64,000 nucleotides of DNA, from assembly GCA_032768795.1 (NCBI GenBank), contig CP136491.1, positions 2,108,001 through 2,172,000 on the forward strand, in the 5' to 3' direction. This stretch comes from Tremella fuciformis. Its lineage: Eukaryota; Basidiomycota; Tremellomycetes; Tremellales; Tremellaceae. Shown piece after piece: positions 54,432 to 64,000 of the stretch. The translations under genes were made by a program, and so were the position numbers. The notes beneath the pieces are model-generated. The model had not been told where the DNA came from, made no database searches, and saw only the letters and a program-made list of their open reading frames with translations. The first letter of the stretch is position 1; every line of letters begins with the position of its first letter.

Positions 54432-57400
54432 TCATGCACGGAGTTGATGTTCGCGGTCGAACTTGTCGAGGAGGTCTTGACAATGTTCCAGTTCGCTTGC
54501 ACCTTTCCACTCCGTTTCATCATACCCAAGGTATTTGATGAGATAACGGCGGGGTTCGGACATGCGTCGGTCGATTTTGGTGTCCAGGATTGCTTCGACT
54601 TCCCATTCCTCTTCACCTTCTATCTCCACAGGTGGAGGAGGTGGTTGATAGCGTGAAGGGATTTTGTTTGGCAAGTAAGGTGAAAGAAGTCGAACATGGA
54701 AGACATTGTGGATCTTCATGTTGCGGGGTAGGTCCAGGCGGTAGGCGTGACTTGAAATCTTCTGGGCAATTCGGTAGGGTCCCAGGTATCGGTTGTCGAG
54801 CTTCTTTGTAGGGCGTGTTGTTCGAATATGTTTGGCGGATAACCACACTTTGTCGCCCACACTGTATGTTGGTGTCGGCAGGTGATTCTTGTTGAACTGC
54901 GCAGCAGAGCTGTCCAGAGCCTTTTGTATCTCTTCCTTCAGGAAGGAATGCAATTGACCGAGGGCTTTGGCTGTAGCTTGTGCAGGTGGCGAATCTCCTG
55001 TGACTGTGGGTGGTGGTTCAAAACTGGCTCGAGGATGATAGCCTTTGTTGGCAAAGAAGGGTGAGACCGTTGTTGAAGAGTGCGGAGCGGAGTTATAGGC
55101 GAACTCCGCCATCGGTAATAAGTCGGCCCAGTCGGTTTGTTCGTAATTGGAGTAGATTCGAAGGTATTGCTCCAGCACTTGGTTGACTCGTTCGGTTTGT
55201 CCGTCGGTTTCCGGATGGAAAGCAGTGCTGAGGTGAAGGTCGATGTTGAGCAATTTGGTGAAGGATCGCCAGAAGTTGGAGGTGAATTCGGATCCTCGAT
55301 CGGATATGATTGAAGTTGGCACACCATGCTTTGCGAAGACATGGTGGAGATACAGTCGAGCAAGTTCCTCAGCGGTGAGGTTGGTGGTTGTCGGGACAAA
55401 GATTGCCATCTTTGTGAGGCGGTCGACAATGACAAGGATAGAGTTGTATCCTTTTGATTCGGGTAGGTGCTCGATGAGGTCCATGGAGATCGAAGACCAT
55501 GGATAAGGCGGAATTGGGAGCGACTTGAGTTCGCCAAATGGGAGGTGTCGGCGAGCCTTTGTCCTTTGGCAGACATCACAGGTGTCGACAAAGTGGTTGA
55601 CGAAGTCCTTCATACCTGGCCACCAATAGTGGCGCTTGGCAAGTTGGAGAGTCTTCCTTTGTCCAGGATGTCCAGCTGTTGGATGGTCGTGAACTTGTCG
55701 GATGACCATGACTCGTAAATCGTTGGCGTCTGGGATGTAGTATCGCTCCTCGTATCGGATAGTACCGTCGGTGTCCCGTCGAAGAGGTGGGGACAGATTG
55801 TCTAGCAGCTTTACTGCGTGAGGGTCCGCGGAGAGGGCGTCGCGGATGAGGACCACAAGATTGGTGGTGATGTCGAGAGTACCGCTAGCAAGGTATTGGC
55901 CATCTTTCAGGAGTTGCTGAAAGTTCTGTGGGTTGACAGTCCTGTCGAGTGAGGAACCTGTCTGGCCAGGATGATAGTCGGATCGGCGGGTGAGGGCGTC
56001 TGGTTTTGTCCCTTGAAGTCCCGGACGGTACCGAATGACGAAGTTGAAGTCGGCCAAGAATTCGGACCATCGGGCTTGTCGTCGATTGAGTTGCTTTGAA
56101 GTCACAAAGTACTCCAAGCTCCTGTGATCGGTATAGACCGTGATCGGATTTGCGGCTCCTTCGAGGTAGTGTCGCCATTCCTTGAACGAAGAGATGATAG
56201 CGAGCATCTCCTTGTCGTGTATCTCGTAATTGAGCTCAGCGGGACTCATTTTCCGGCTGAGGAAAGCAAGTGGGTGTAGGCTACCCGTGCTGTCTTGCTG
56301 CGATAGAATGCCTGCAATGGCATAGTCGGACGCATCCGTCTCCAAGATAAGGGGGAGAGTCGGATCGTAGTGCCGAAGAAGGTCGGCTGAAGTAAACGCT
56401 TGCTTGAGCGTGTCGAAGGCGGTTTGCTGTGAGGACTCCCAAGAGAAGGGGAGCTCCTTACGCGTGAGCTGCGTAAGGGGATGGGCGATTGTCGAGTAGT
56501 TTCGGATAAACCGTCGGTAGAAGTTGGCGAAGCCCAGGAAGGATCGAACATCGTGTAGGTTGCAAGGTGTGGGCCAGTCGAGGATGGACTGGACCTTCTT
56601 CTTGTCCATGGCGATTCCGTCGGGTGATATGACAAAGCCAAGGAACTCAACTGTGTCGGTGTCGAACTCGCATTTCTCGGCTTTGGCAAAGAGGCCGACT
56701 TGTCGGAGTCGGTGAAGTACTTGTCGAACGTGCTGTCGGTGGGTCTCAGCATCCGGGCTGAAGACTAGGATGTCGTCAAGGTAGACAATGACAAAGTGGT
56801 CGAGCATGTCCCTGAAGTTGTGGTTCATCAGGTGCTGGAAGGATGCCGGGGCGTTGGTGAGGCCAAACGGCATGACTCGGTATTCGAAGAGGCCATAGCG
56901 GGTGCGGAAGGCGGTTTTCCATTCTTCGCCTTTGGCTATGCGGAGTAGGTTGTATGCGCCTCGAAGATCGATTTTGGTGAATACCTTGGCGGAGCGGAGT
57001 CGGTCGAGGAGCTCCGAGATGAGTGGTAGTGGATATCGGTTCTTGATAGTGATCTTGTTCAAACCTCGGTAGTCGACACAGAGTCGCAGTGATCCGTCTT
57101 TCTTCTTGACAAAGAGTATGGGTGCTGCGGCTGGTGACTCTGAAGGGGTGATGAAGCCCTTCTTGAGGTTGTTGTCAAGATACTCTCGAAGAGTACCGAG
57201 TTCCTTGTCGGACAATGGGTAGATTGGCCCATAGGGTGGTTGCTTGCCTTCTTCCAAAGGGATGGTGTGGTCGAAGGATCGATGTGGTGGCAGTTGATCG
57301 GCGCTCTTCTTGCTGAAGACGTCGAGGTAGTCGTGGTATTTGGCAGGTACCAAACTGGAATCGGTTGGCGGTGGATCGATGGTGGTTGAAGTGGATGCGG

Positions 57401-57992
57401 AGCTAGCCGAAGCTAGGAAGGCAGGATCCGAAATGGTTGATGTGGAAGTCCGAGGTCGAATCCTGGAGCTGGGCCAAATGGTGCGGCGTGGCCAGCTGAT
57501 GAAAGGGTCGTGCTGCTCCAGCCAGGGCATACCAAGTACCACTGGGAAGACTCCAAGTTGAGTCACAAGGGCTCGGACCCAAAGATCTCCAAAGTTGGTA
57601 CAGTTGCCTAGGCGGATGACAGCGAAGTGGGTGATTGTTGAGGTTGAGCCGGCGCCATCAAGGAGGGATAGCGGGACGGCGTCTTGAGGGTGAAGTTCCA
57701 GTCCTTCACTTTTGGCAAAGTCTATGTCGATGAAATTGTTTGAAGCGCCAGAGTCAATCAGCGCGCGAGCGCGTTTTTGGGTTTCGGGTGTGTCGAACGT
57801 GATGAAGATGTGTCGGTCTTGAATTATTCGGAGATTATTGTCGTCTTCTATTCCAGTAGCGAGGTATTGAGGGACCTGCAGGCTTTTCTTCTCCAACCCC
57901 AGGCTCCCTTGTTGGGTAGGCTGGAGAATCACTCTTTTCCCGAAGGAGAAGAGCGGTTGCGCTGCGGTCGGGATGGTGGAGCAACTGGGCAC
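54432..57992 (-). CDS. Chromovirus Pol polyprotein with C-terminal chromodomain
   Basis: The frame is open over 1186 codons. In order it encodes aspartic protease (LIDSGASNNFI), reverse transcriptase (LCVDYRGLNKIT; VYLDDILVF), RNase H (LILETDASDYAIAG), an integrase zinc domain (HDHPTAGHPGQRKT...CDVCQRTK), an integrase core (MDLIEHLPES; DRGSEFTSNFW), a GPY-like module (LDNRYLGPYRIAQKI) and a chromodomain (WEVEAILDTKI; YLIKYLGYDETEW). Pol is in the -1 frame relative to gag and overlaps it by 64 bp, so it is probably made as Gag-Pol by frameshifting at 57935-57941. All catalytic motifs appear intact. Confidence 0.95.
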   Translation of the reverse strand: MPSCSTIPTAAQPLFSFGKRVILQPTQQGSLGLEKKSLQVPQYLATGIEDDNNLRIIQDRHIFITFDTPETQKRARALIDSGASNNFIDIDFAKSEGLELHPQDAVPLSLLDGAGSTSTITHFAVIRLGNCTNFGDLWVRALVTQLGVFPVVLGMPWLEQHDPFISWPRRTIWPSSRIRPRTSTSTISDPAFLASASSASTSTTIDPPPTDSSLVPAKYHDYLDVFSKKSADQLPPHRSFDHTIPLEEGKQPPYGPIYPLSDKELGTLREYLDNNLKKGFITPSESPAAAPILFVKKKDGSLRLCVDYRGLNKITIKNRYPLPLISELLDRLRSAKVFTKIDLRGAYNLLRIAKGEEWKTAFRTRYGLFEYRVMPFGLTNAPASFQHLMNHNFRDMLDHFVIVYLDDILVFSPDAETHRQHVRQVLHRLRQVGLFAKAEKCEFDTDTVEFLGFVISPDGIAMDKKKVQSILDWPTPCNLHDVRSFLGFANFYRRFIRNYSTIAHPLTQLTRKELPFSWESSQQTAFDTLKQAFTSADLLRHYDPTLPLILETDASDYAIAGILSQQDSTGSLHPLAFLSRKMSPAELNYEIHDKEMLAIISSFKEWRHYLEGAANPITVYTDHRSLEYFVTSKQLNRRQARWSEFLADFNFVIRYRPGLQGTKPDALTRRSDYHPGQTGSSLDRTVNPQNFQQLLKDGQYLASGTLDITTNLVVLIRDALSADPHAVKLLDNLSPPLRRDTDGTIRYEERYYIPDANDLRVMVIRQVHDHPTAGHPGQRKTLQLAKRHYWWPGMKDFVNHFVDTCDVCQRTKARRHLPFGELKSLPIPPYPWSSISMDLIEHLPESKGYNSILVIVDRLTKMAIFVPTTTNLTAEELARLYLHHVFAKHGVPTSIISDRGSEFTSNFWRSFTKLLNIDLHLSTAFHPETDGQTERVNQVLEQYLRIYSNYEQTDWADLLPMAEFAYNSAPHSSTTVSPFFANKGYHPRASFEPPPTVTGDSPPAQATAKALGQLHSFLKEEIQKALDSSAAQFNKNHLPTPTYSVGDKVWLSAKHIRTTRPTKKLDNRYLGPYRIAQKISSHAYRLDLPRNMKIHNVFHVRLLSPYLPNKIPSRYQPPPPPVEIEGEEEWEVEAILDTKIDRRMSEPRRYLIKYLGYDETEWKGASELEHCQDLLDKFDREHQLRA

Positions 57993-58966
57993 TCCTTGAC
58001 AGAGTGACCCTTCTCTGCACAGTAGAGACAGAGGTTGTTGTCCTTGCGGCGTTGGTATTCGTTGGGAGTGATGCGACCACGGCGGGTGAGGCGGTCCTTG
58101 GTGGTGAAGGAGGCCTTGAGGGTCTCCGTGGGTCGATTATAGGTCGATTCGGTGCGGACGGTCGAGTTGGTGGAAAATCCTGGTCGATTGTAGGTGCGGG
58201 TAAAGGTCCGTGCGCTTGACGCAGGAAGGGGGGTGAAGCGATCCCCCTTCTCAACCTGTCGTTCAAAGAGTCGAGTGTCGATGCGTATTGCAGCTTCTTG
58301 GAGTTCCACGAAGGAGGAAGGTTTCCCAATGCGGGATAGTTCGTCCTTCACGTTGTCCTTGAGTCCGCGGTAGAATTGGGCGGATTTGGCATCATCGTTC
58401 CACTTCACCAGGACAGCGTAGCGCATGAAGTCGGCGAGGTAGGCAGATGCTGAACCTCGCTGTCGAAGGCTGTAGAGTTGTCGTTCCGCGGTTGCAACTT
58501 CATCGGGGTCGCCAAATGTCTTGCGGAGTTCCATGCAGAACTTGTCGAAGTTTGACATGTAGTCCGGTTTTGGGTTGGCGATGACCGAAGGTTGGAACCA
58601 CAGGAAGGCGGTGTCGCGAAGGAAAGATCCAGCATAGAGGACCTTTGCTTCTTCGGTGGTGAAGCGGTTTGGTTGAAGTGTGATCACCATTGTGACCTGG
58701 GTGATGAAGGTGGACAACTTGTTTCGCTGCCCATGGTAGAATTCCGGGGGTGCCACTTTTGGTTCGCTGGTGCGGGTGGTAGTCGAGGTGGCGGTGGAGT
58801 CCGGAGAGTTTTGTCGAGGTGTGGCGGCATTGGTGGAGATGTTTGTGACAGTCTGTCGAAGATTGTCATTTTCGGATTGAAGTGTCGAAGTTTGAGTGAG
58901 CAAGCCTTGAAGCTGCTCCTCAAGCGCGGCGATGCGCTCTTGGTTGGTGCCAGCGGCGGGTGGCAT
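57929..58966 (-). CDS. Chromovirus Gag protein
   Basis: This 345-residue ORF starts with a coiled-coil (ERIAALEEQLQGLLTQ), followed by a capsid-like retrotransposon gag domain (KLSTFITQVTMVITLQPNRF; FCMELRKTFGDPDE; SARLADFMRYA-like) and a basic nucleocapsid with one zinc knuckle, CLYCAEKGHSVKEC. The stop TGA is at 57929-57931, just after the slippery heptamer. Confidence 0.93.
   Translation of the reverse strand: MPPAAGTNQERIAALEEQLQGLLTQTSTLQSENDNLRQTVTNISTNAATPRQNSPDSTATSTTTRTSEPKVAPPEFYHGQRNKLSTFITQVTMVITLQPNRFTTEEAKVLYAGSFLRDTAFLWFQPSVIANPKPDYMSNFDKFCMELRKTFGDPDEVATAERQLYSLRQRGSASAYLADFMRYAVLVKWNDDAKSAQFYRGLKDNVKDELSRIGKPSSFVELQEAAIRIDTRLFERQVEKGDRFTPLPASSARTFTRTYNRPGFSTNSTVRTESTYNRPTETLKASFTTKDRLTRRGRITPNEYQRRKDNNLCLYCAEKGHSVKECPVAPPSRPQRNRSSPSGKE
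57935..57941 (-). other. Probable -1 ribosomal frameshift site G GGA AAA
   Basis: In gag phase the codons read TC(G GGA AAA) GAG TGA, an X-XXY-YYZ slippery heptamer one codon before the gag stop. A -1 slip there enters the pol frame at RVILQP. This matches the frame offset measured between the gag and pol ORFs. Confidence 0.75.
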
Positions 58967-59009
58967 GGCGAAGGCAGTATAATCGATGAATGACCAAGCA
59001 CAAGATGTG

Positions 59010-59026
59010 AAGGATCAATTCTATAC
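59010..59026 (-). other. Primer-binding site complementary to the element's own LTR
   Basis: The bases directly after the 5' LTR in element orientation are GTATAGAATTGATCCTT. Fifteen of them are complementary to AAGGATCAATTCTAT within each LTR, just downstream of its TATA box. No tRNA-like TGG start is present. This is the arrangement of Tf1-type self-priming. Confidence 0.65.
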
Positions 59027-59703
59027 TGTTACGACTCGAACCCGGCGGCCTTGGTGTCCGGCGACGAGTAGACGGCGGCGGTCGTACGTGGCGAGCTCGG
59101 GTTGTACCAAGGGCAAAGTGGGTACAACCACTGAACCTCGTGACTTGGTCGACGGCGAAGGTAGGACTTGCCTCACACGGAGATAGGCGTCGTGGAGGTT
59201 TGGTGGCGGTGCTCGAAGGATCCCACGGAGATAGGCGTCGTGGCGAGCGGAGGTGGCGGAGCGAGCAACGATGATAAAGTCAAGTGCAAGGCTCTAGGAC
59301 TAGGGTGTAACGTATGACTGTCTAGATTGATAGAATTGATCCTTGGGGAAAAGGATCCTTGGGGCTGAACGTGCAGTCTTATATATGCCTCTGACCCGTT
59401 CAGGTGAACGCTTGGGCGTTCACATGAATTGTCCTTCCGTTCAAGTGAACACTTCCCCTTCCAGTAATAACTTCTCCTGTTCACTGAACGCTCAGGGTGT
59501 TCGCATGAACAGTTTGGTGTTCAGGTGAATGCTTGGGTGCGCCGTCCAAGGGGTCGGTTGTGCTCGGGTGAACGGTGGTGGTGATCGAGTGAACAGAGTT
59601 TGATGATCGGTGTTGATTGGGTGAACGGTTGGTGATCGGTGTTACGACCTGCAGTGGCGAAGACTGGCGGTGTTGCAGGTGGGCGGTGTGCAGGGTCGTA
59701 ACA
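59027..59703 (-). repeat. Chromovirus 5' LTR (right copy)
   Basis: 677 bp, TGTTACGA...TCGTAACA. The 59330-59344 segment is the LTR partner of the primer-binding site. The target duplication CTGCC follows at 59704-59708. Confidence 0.95.
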
Positions 59704-59708
59704 CTGCC

Positions 59709-60525
59709 CTGCCTGCTTCAGTAAAAGACTGGACATTGCCCTCACCCAAAGCGCTCTGGGACAAACTCAAAGGGCAACATTCCGCCTCCACAGGTGCCAG
59801 ACAGGCCGGTTTGTTCCAATCGCTTGCCAGGGCCTCTGTTATCGATGGAGAAGATCCCATGCCGACCCTAGCAGCCCAGCAGAGCGCCCACACCCAGCTG
59901 AATAGCTCTGGCGAGATTATTTCCGATAAAATTCTCGCATTTTCAATGACATAAGCGCTTCCAGAGTCCTACTCAACAATCAAGCAGAATCTCTGGATGC
60001 GACAGCACCTCACCTCTGCAGAGGTTGCAGCGGCGGTCCAAGCAGAATTTGAGAGGCGGAACAATGAGGAATCTGTCAGAATTGTGAGCAATACTGATCT
60101 GTGCCACACTGCCACACTGCCACATCGCTTCTAGCTCTTTCCTATTACATAAGGAAACTCTGTAGCATCGCTTTTCCTGCTCTGAGAGCAGGGAGCAGTC
60201 TCTATGCACTTCTTATTCATCCGACAGAATCGGCCACTGCTTTGGCTGCAGCCAAGAGACCGACCAGATTTGTCTCCAGGCCAAGAGACATATCGGAGTA
60301 TTGCGATTTCCACAAATTCCATGGGCACAACAATGCAGAATGTCGAAATCAGCAAAGATCAAGCAGGCAAAGACAACCAGTGGTGCCCACGGCCGAAATC
60401 GCTTCCCTCAGCCTTGCAAATGGCACCGACATTGGGCCCGCATCTGCTTTCCATGTCACAGCGACCGCATCAGCCTGCCTGGCAAAATGCGACCGCTATG
60501 AATTTATCATCGACTCAGGAGCCAC
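59709..60525 (+). pseudogene. Second copia element, gag remainder and protease start
   Basis: The gag frame resumes in phase after the chromovirus (LPASVKDWTLPSPKALWDKL). It meets a TAA at 59952-59954 within LAFSMT-stop-ALPESYS and then shifts frame near 60120. A knuckle-like YCDFHKFHGHNNAEC leads to the protease start FIIDSGAT, where the second solo LTR is inserted at 60526. Confidence 0.8.
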
Positions 60526-61161
60526 TGTCATGACCCAGCAAGACATGGGAAGCAACAGAAAGCGACAGAGTGTTTCAGAATCACCAGATCCCAAGCCAGG
60601 AGATTACCTCGGTTCATCGAATCAACAACATCGTATCATCGATACGATGAAGATATGTTCTCGACACGAGCAGCCTAGGACATCGCTCTCTCGCCACAGC
60701 ATCAACCATCCTCTCTTATGATGTCAGAAGGAGAGGGGGAGATATCATCGGATCCGACGGGCCTTTGTAACGATGGAAGATACTGACGGATGGACAGGAG
60801 AAACGTCGCCACGTGAAGGGGATATATACCCCCTCCGCTGGCCGTGAAGAATCCTTTTCCCAAGGATCAAAATATCTCTAGTCTGATAGCTCACTCATAG
60901 CCTCACACTTCTTCTAGTGTGACTTGTAGTCTTGACTTGCACCCTCCTTGCGCTATCAGTCTTTTGTCACGTCACCACAGACCCACCTCCTTTGCCACCA
61001 CCAGTAGCTTGCCGGATCCTTCCAAGCTACCACTTGTCGTCCACTCACCAATCACTTTGAGGCTTACCTCCTCTGTGTAAGTACCACCTTAAACCGTCTT
61101 ATTCGCCCCTGTCTCCATTTGTATAGTCTAGGTCTGGTGGGGACAGGCCCGTGACAGCCAC
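60521..61161 (+). mobile_element. Solo LTR with GCCAC target duplication, inside copia protease
   Basis: A 631-bp element (60526-61156) begins TGTCATG and ends CGTGACA and is flanked by GCCAC at 60521-60525 and 61157-61161. Removing it restores the protease segment DSGATHHMCHDAQ. It has a TATA-like ggatatatacccc at about 60822. It is different in sequence from the solo LTR at 48800. Confidence 0.9.
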
Positions 61162-64000
61162 ACATCACATGTGTCATGATGCTCAGATGCTCCCGGATCT
61201 CAAACCGGCTCAGAAAATGCAAGTCCGGTTTGGCAGTTCAGCATACTTGCCTTGCAACATGACTGGCACTATCTACCTTGCCGGAATCCCTTTTCCAGGC
61301 TGTCTATATATTCCTGGACTGGATCGGAACCTCTTCTCGGTGTCCGCAACTCCAGCAGGTCTGGGATGGCAATTTACAGCAGGAAATGCGGATTTATGCA
61401 ATAACAAGTCTGGAGACAGACTTATCACGGCTCTCAAGTGGTCCGGCCTCTACATATATCATCAGGAGGCAAGCGCATCAGCAAGCATTGCTTCAACAGC
61501 TGATTTACAAGACATTCATGAGCAACTTGGCCATTTGAATTTATCCGGTGTGCTCAGAGTTGTCAGTAGTGGGAGAATGGGCAATATCGAAATTTCAGCA
61601 TCAGATGCAAAGTCATTCCAGCGCCAGAGCCGCATTTCAGGCAAAACCGGCCGACTTCCATCATTACCAAGCGATGTCAGAGCTTCTACACCGCTTGAGA
61701 TTGTGCACATTGATTTATGGGGCCCTGCCAGAGTGTCATCAATTAATGGAGCTCAGCATTTTCTCACCTGTTATGACGATTTCACCAGAAAAGCCCATCC
61801 CTATTTTGTGAAACAAAAGTCTGGCGCATTTGAGGCAATTCAGCAATATATCGCTTTAGTTGAAAGGCAATTGTCTACAAAGCTCAAAACGATTAGTTCC
61901 GACAATGGTGCTGAATTCTCATCGAATGAGTGGAAGGTGTTCATGAGGAATCACGGAATTCAGCATGTTCAAGTCCCACCAGATGCGCACACACAGAATG
62001 GGCGAGTTGAGCGATTGCACCTTACCATTTCCAATGGGGTCAGAACAGTCCTTGTTCATTCCGGAAAGCCTCAAAATCTTTGAGCTGAAGCAGCAAATTA
62101 TATTTATTGCCTACACTCGAAATCGCACGCCCTGTGGTCCAAAGCAGGAAATACCGGAAGACAAATGGCAAAATCGAAATGGTCAGATTACACACCTTCG
62201 ACCATATGACTGCAAAGCATTGTCCCGAAATCATACAGAGAAAAACAAGCTTGCACCAAGATATCAAGAGGGGATCCTTGTGGGGTACCAAGAGGCCACA
62301 AACAATTACCGGATATATTCAAAATCAACCGGCAGCATCACCATCAGCAGAGATGTTGTGTTTGCAAACACTGAACTCAATTCTGAGCAACTTGAAATTC
62401 CAGAGGTGGGATTTGATATTTCACGGCCTCAAATCGAGTCCAATGAGCCTGTCCTCTTGCAGGATGATGGTCCGTCCGTGCCTCCATCACCTGTGAAAAC
62501 GGGAATGGCCCAAGTTGAACGTTTCTTCCGAAATCCGGCAGATGAGCAACAAAAGAACAAGCAAGCTCCCAAACTCATTGAAAGAGATCATCATCGCCAA
62601 ATTGCTACAGAACGCCGCGCTTCCGCTCCAGCAATACCGCAGCAAGGGGGGCATAATGGCGATAATTATACTGACTCAGAATCAAGCTCAGGAAGCTCAG
62701 TTGAGCTGAATTTGCGAGATGATGAGGAATTTGAGGGAGCCAACATTGCCTATGCTTTACTTGCAACCAATGTACCTCAGACATACTTGCAAGCGCGCAA
62801 TTCTGGCAAGTGGGAGCACTGGAAGTCAAGTATGGACTTAGAGCTTGCAAAAATGGACAAATATCGAGTTTGGGAGGTTGTGGACCGCTCAAATCAAAGA
62901 GTCCTCAAAGGAAAATGGGTCTACACCAGAAAGATTGATGGTGAAACCGGTAAACCTTCAACCTACAAGGCCAGATTTGTTGCCAAGGGCTATTCACAAA
63001 TTGAAGGACTCGATTTCAACGAGTTATTTGCCTCTGTTGCGCACAAGGACACCATCAGAGTCTTCCTGGCCTTGGTCAATCACTTCAACATGGAGTGTGA
63101 CCAAGTAGACATCATTGCAGCCTTCCTCAATGGCGATTTGGAAGAGGAAATATATATGGAACAACCAGAAGGCTCCAACATTCCTGCGGGCAAAGTTTTG
63201 CGACTCAGAAAATCGCTCTATGGTCTCAAGCAGTCTCCTAGATGCTTCAACAAAGCTCTGGACAATTGGCTTCGGTCTCAAGGCCTCAAACCAACCTCTG
63301 CAGACCCCTGCCTTTACTACAAATTCGAAAATGGCAATTTCCTCATGCTCTCAGTTCATGTGGATGATCAGTTGATTGCTTGCAACAACAGAAAGTATTT
63401 GGACGCTTTCAAAATCGCTCTCAACTCAGAATTTGAGTGCAAGGACTCACAGGGCCGGTTTCCTATTTCCTAGGCTTCAATATTCATCGAGATCGGACAC
63501 AGAACAAGCTGTTTATGAGTCAAGAACATTATTTGGAGTCAATTTTGGACCGGTTTGGTATGAGTGACTGCAATCCAGCCAGAACTCCTCTACCTACCAA
63601 TTTTCGCCCAATTCCAGCCACAGATACCGAGTTTGAGGAGGCAAAGCATTACCCATATGCCCAAGCAGTGGGAGCCATTCTTTATGCCTCAACAATCACA
63701 AGACCAGATCTTGCCTTTCCAGCTTCTCTGTTGTCAAGATATATATCAAAATACAACACAGAGCACTGGAAAGCGGCCAAACATTTACTTCGGTATATCA
63801 GAGGCACCACAGACCTTTGTTTGACCTTCAACAAAGAGAATTCAAACAGAATTGCTCTGGGCTATGCAGATGCAGACTGGGGAGGTGATCTAGACACAAG
63901 GAGATCGACCACAGGCTACATCTTCAAGGTCTATGGTGGCATAGTTGCCTGGAAAAGTCGGCGGCAAAATACAGTGGCGCTTTCTACCACAGAAGCTGAG
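61157..64000 (+). pseudogene. Second copia element, protease to RNase H, 3' truncated by window end
   Basis: After the solo LTR the frame gives the protease remainder, then an integrase (HEQLGHLNLSG; VHIDLWGPARVSS; SSDNGAEFSSNEW; NGRVERLHLTI). A frameshift follows near 62060. The reverse transcriptase shows KGKWVYTRKIDG, DVV/DIIAAFLNGDLEEEIYM, LYGLKQSPRCF and HVDDQLIACN. Another frameshift lies near 63455, then PDLAFPASLLSRY and RNase H (YADADWGGDLDTRRSTTGYIF) up to the edge. In the integrase zinc region both expected Cys codons read CGC (Arg) at 61622-61624 and 61631-61633. The element is defective. Confidence 0.88.

Larger units (their letters stand above)
51352..59703 (-). mobile_element. 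Complete Ty3/gypsy chromovirus, minus orientation
   Basis: An 8352-bp element with two 677-bp LTRs (51352-52028 and 59027-59703), both TGTTACGA...TCGTAACA, flanked by CTGCC at 51347-51351 and 59704-59708. Only one LTR difference was noticed (G at 51440, A at 59115), so insertion looks recent. In minus orientation the order is 5' LTR, self-complementary primer site, gag, -1 frameshift, pol with protease, RT, RNase H, integrase and chromodomain, an extra 2.4-kb region with opposite-strand genes, polypurine tract and 3' LTR. It is inserted in the gag of a copia element. The chromodomain assigns it to the chromoviruses. Confidence 0.95.

Noticed and set aside
1..64000. Prokaryotic features, CRISPR arrays, rRNA and tRNA genes
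   Set aside because: Introns and fungal families exclude a prokaryote; no direct-repeat arrays or recognisable structural RNA genes were seen by eye, though a covariance search was not possible.

Overview
The window looks like a chromosome segment from a basidiomycete fungus, most likely a tremellomycete yeast. That placement is an inference. It rests on short spliceosomal introns (about 38-55 bp, one of 109 bp), several Zn2Cys6 regulators with fungal transcription-factor domains, fungal-type MFS permeases, and both Ty1/copia and chromodomain Ty3/gypsy retrotransposons. No rRNA, tRNA or CRISPR was recognised.

Left part (1-26.1 kb). The 3' two-thirds of a copia element with an open reading frame ends in its 3' LTR at 4683. 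Nitrogen and carbon metabolism genes follow: a RidA enamine deaminase convergent with an intronless bacterial-type threonine-synthase-like enzyme, an Asp-nucleophile alpha/beta hydrolase, a Zn2Cys6 regulator, a secreted PhoD phosphatase, a bacterial-type Fe-S L-serine dehydratase, a GH3 glycosidase divergent from a sugar permease, a second Zn2Cys6 regulator, and a DHA1-type MFS permease.

Centre (26.4-50.8 kb). This is a catabolic gene cluster of beta-ketoadipate type. It contains two short-chain dehydrogenases, a dienelactone hydrolase, a CocE/NonD-type acyl hydrolase, a SnoaL-flavin monooxygenase fusion, a TRI12-like permease, a Zn2Cys6 regulator, a 3-oxoacyl-CoA thiolase with a mitochondrial-type leader, and a gene that splices an enol-lactone-hydrolase-like domain in frame to a muconate-cyclase-like beta-propeller. 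It also has a small SnoaL-like protein, an intradiol ring-cleavage dioxygenase and a 3-oxoacid CoA-transferase. The TTGTCCG motif recurs in at least six of its intergenic regions, which suggests one regulon. The CoA-transferase is a pseudogene: it is split by a 719-bp solo LTR with a perfect TGGAG target duplication and also carries nonsense codons and a damaged splice donor.

Right part (50.8-64 kb). A decayed second copia element is split by a complete, young chromovirus (51352-59703; 677-bp LTRs with one difference noticed; CTGCC target duplication) and by another solo LTR (60526-61156; GCCAC target duplication). The chromovirus has a gag-pol -1 frameshift site and a primer-binding site complementary to its own LTR, as in Tf1-type self-priming. 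Between pol and the 3' LTR it carries two intron-containing genes on the opposite strand that encode small proteins with duplicated CxxC...C zinc-cluster-like motifs. This antisense gene module is the least conventional feature of the window.
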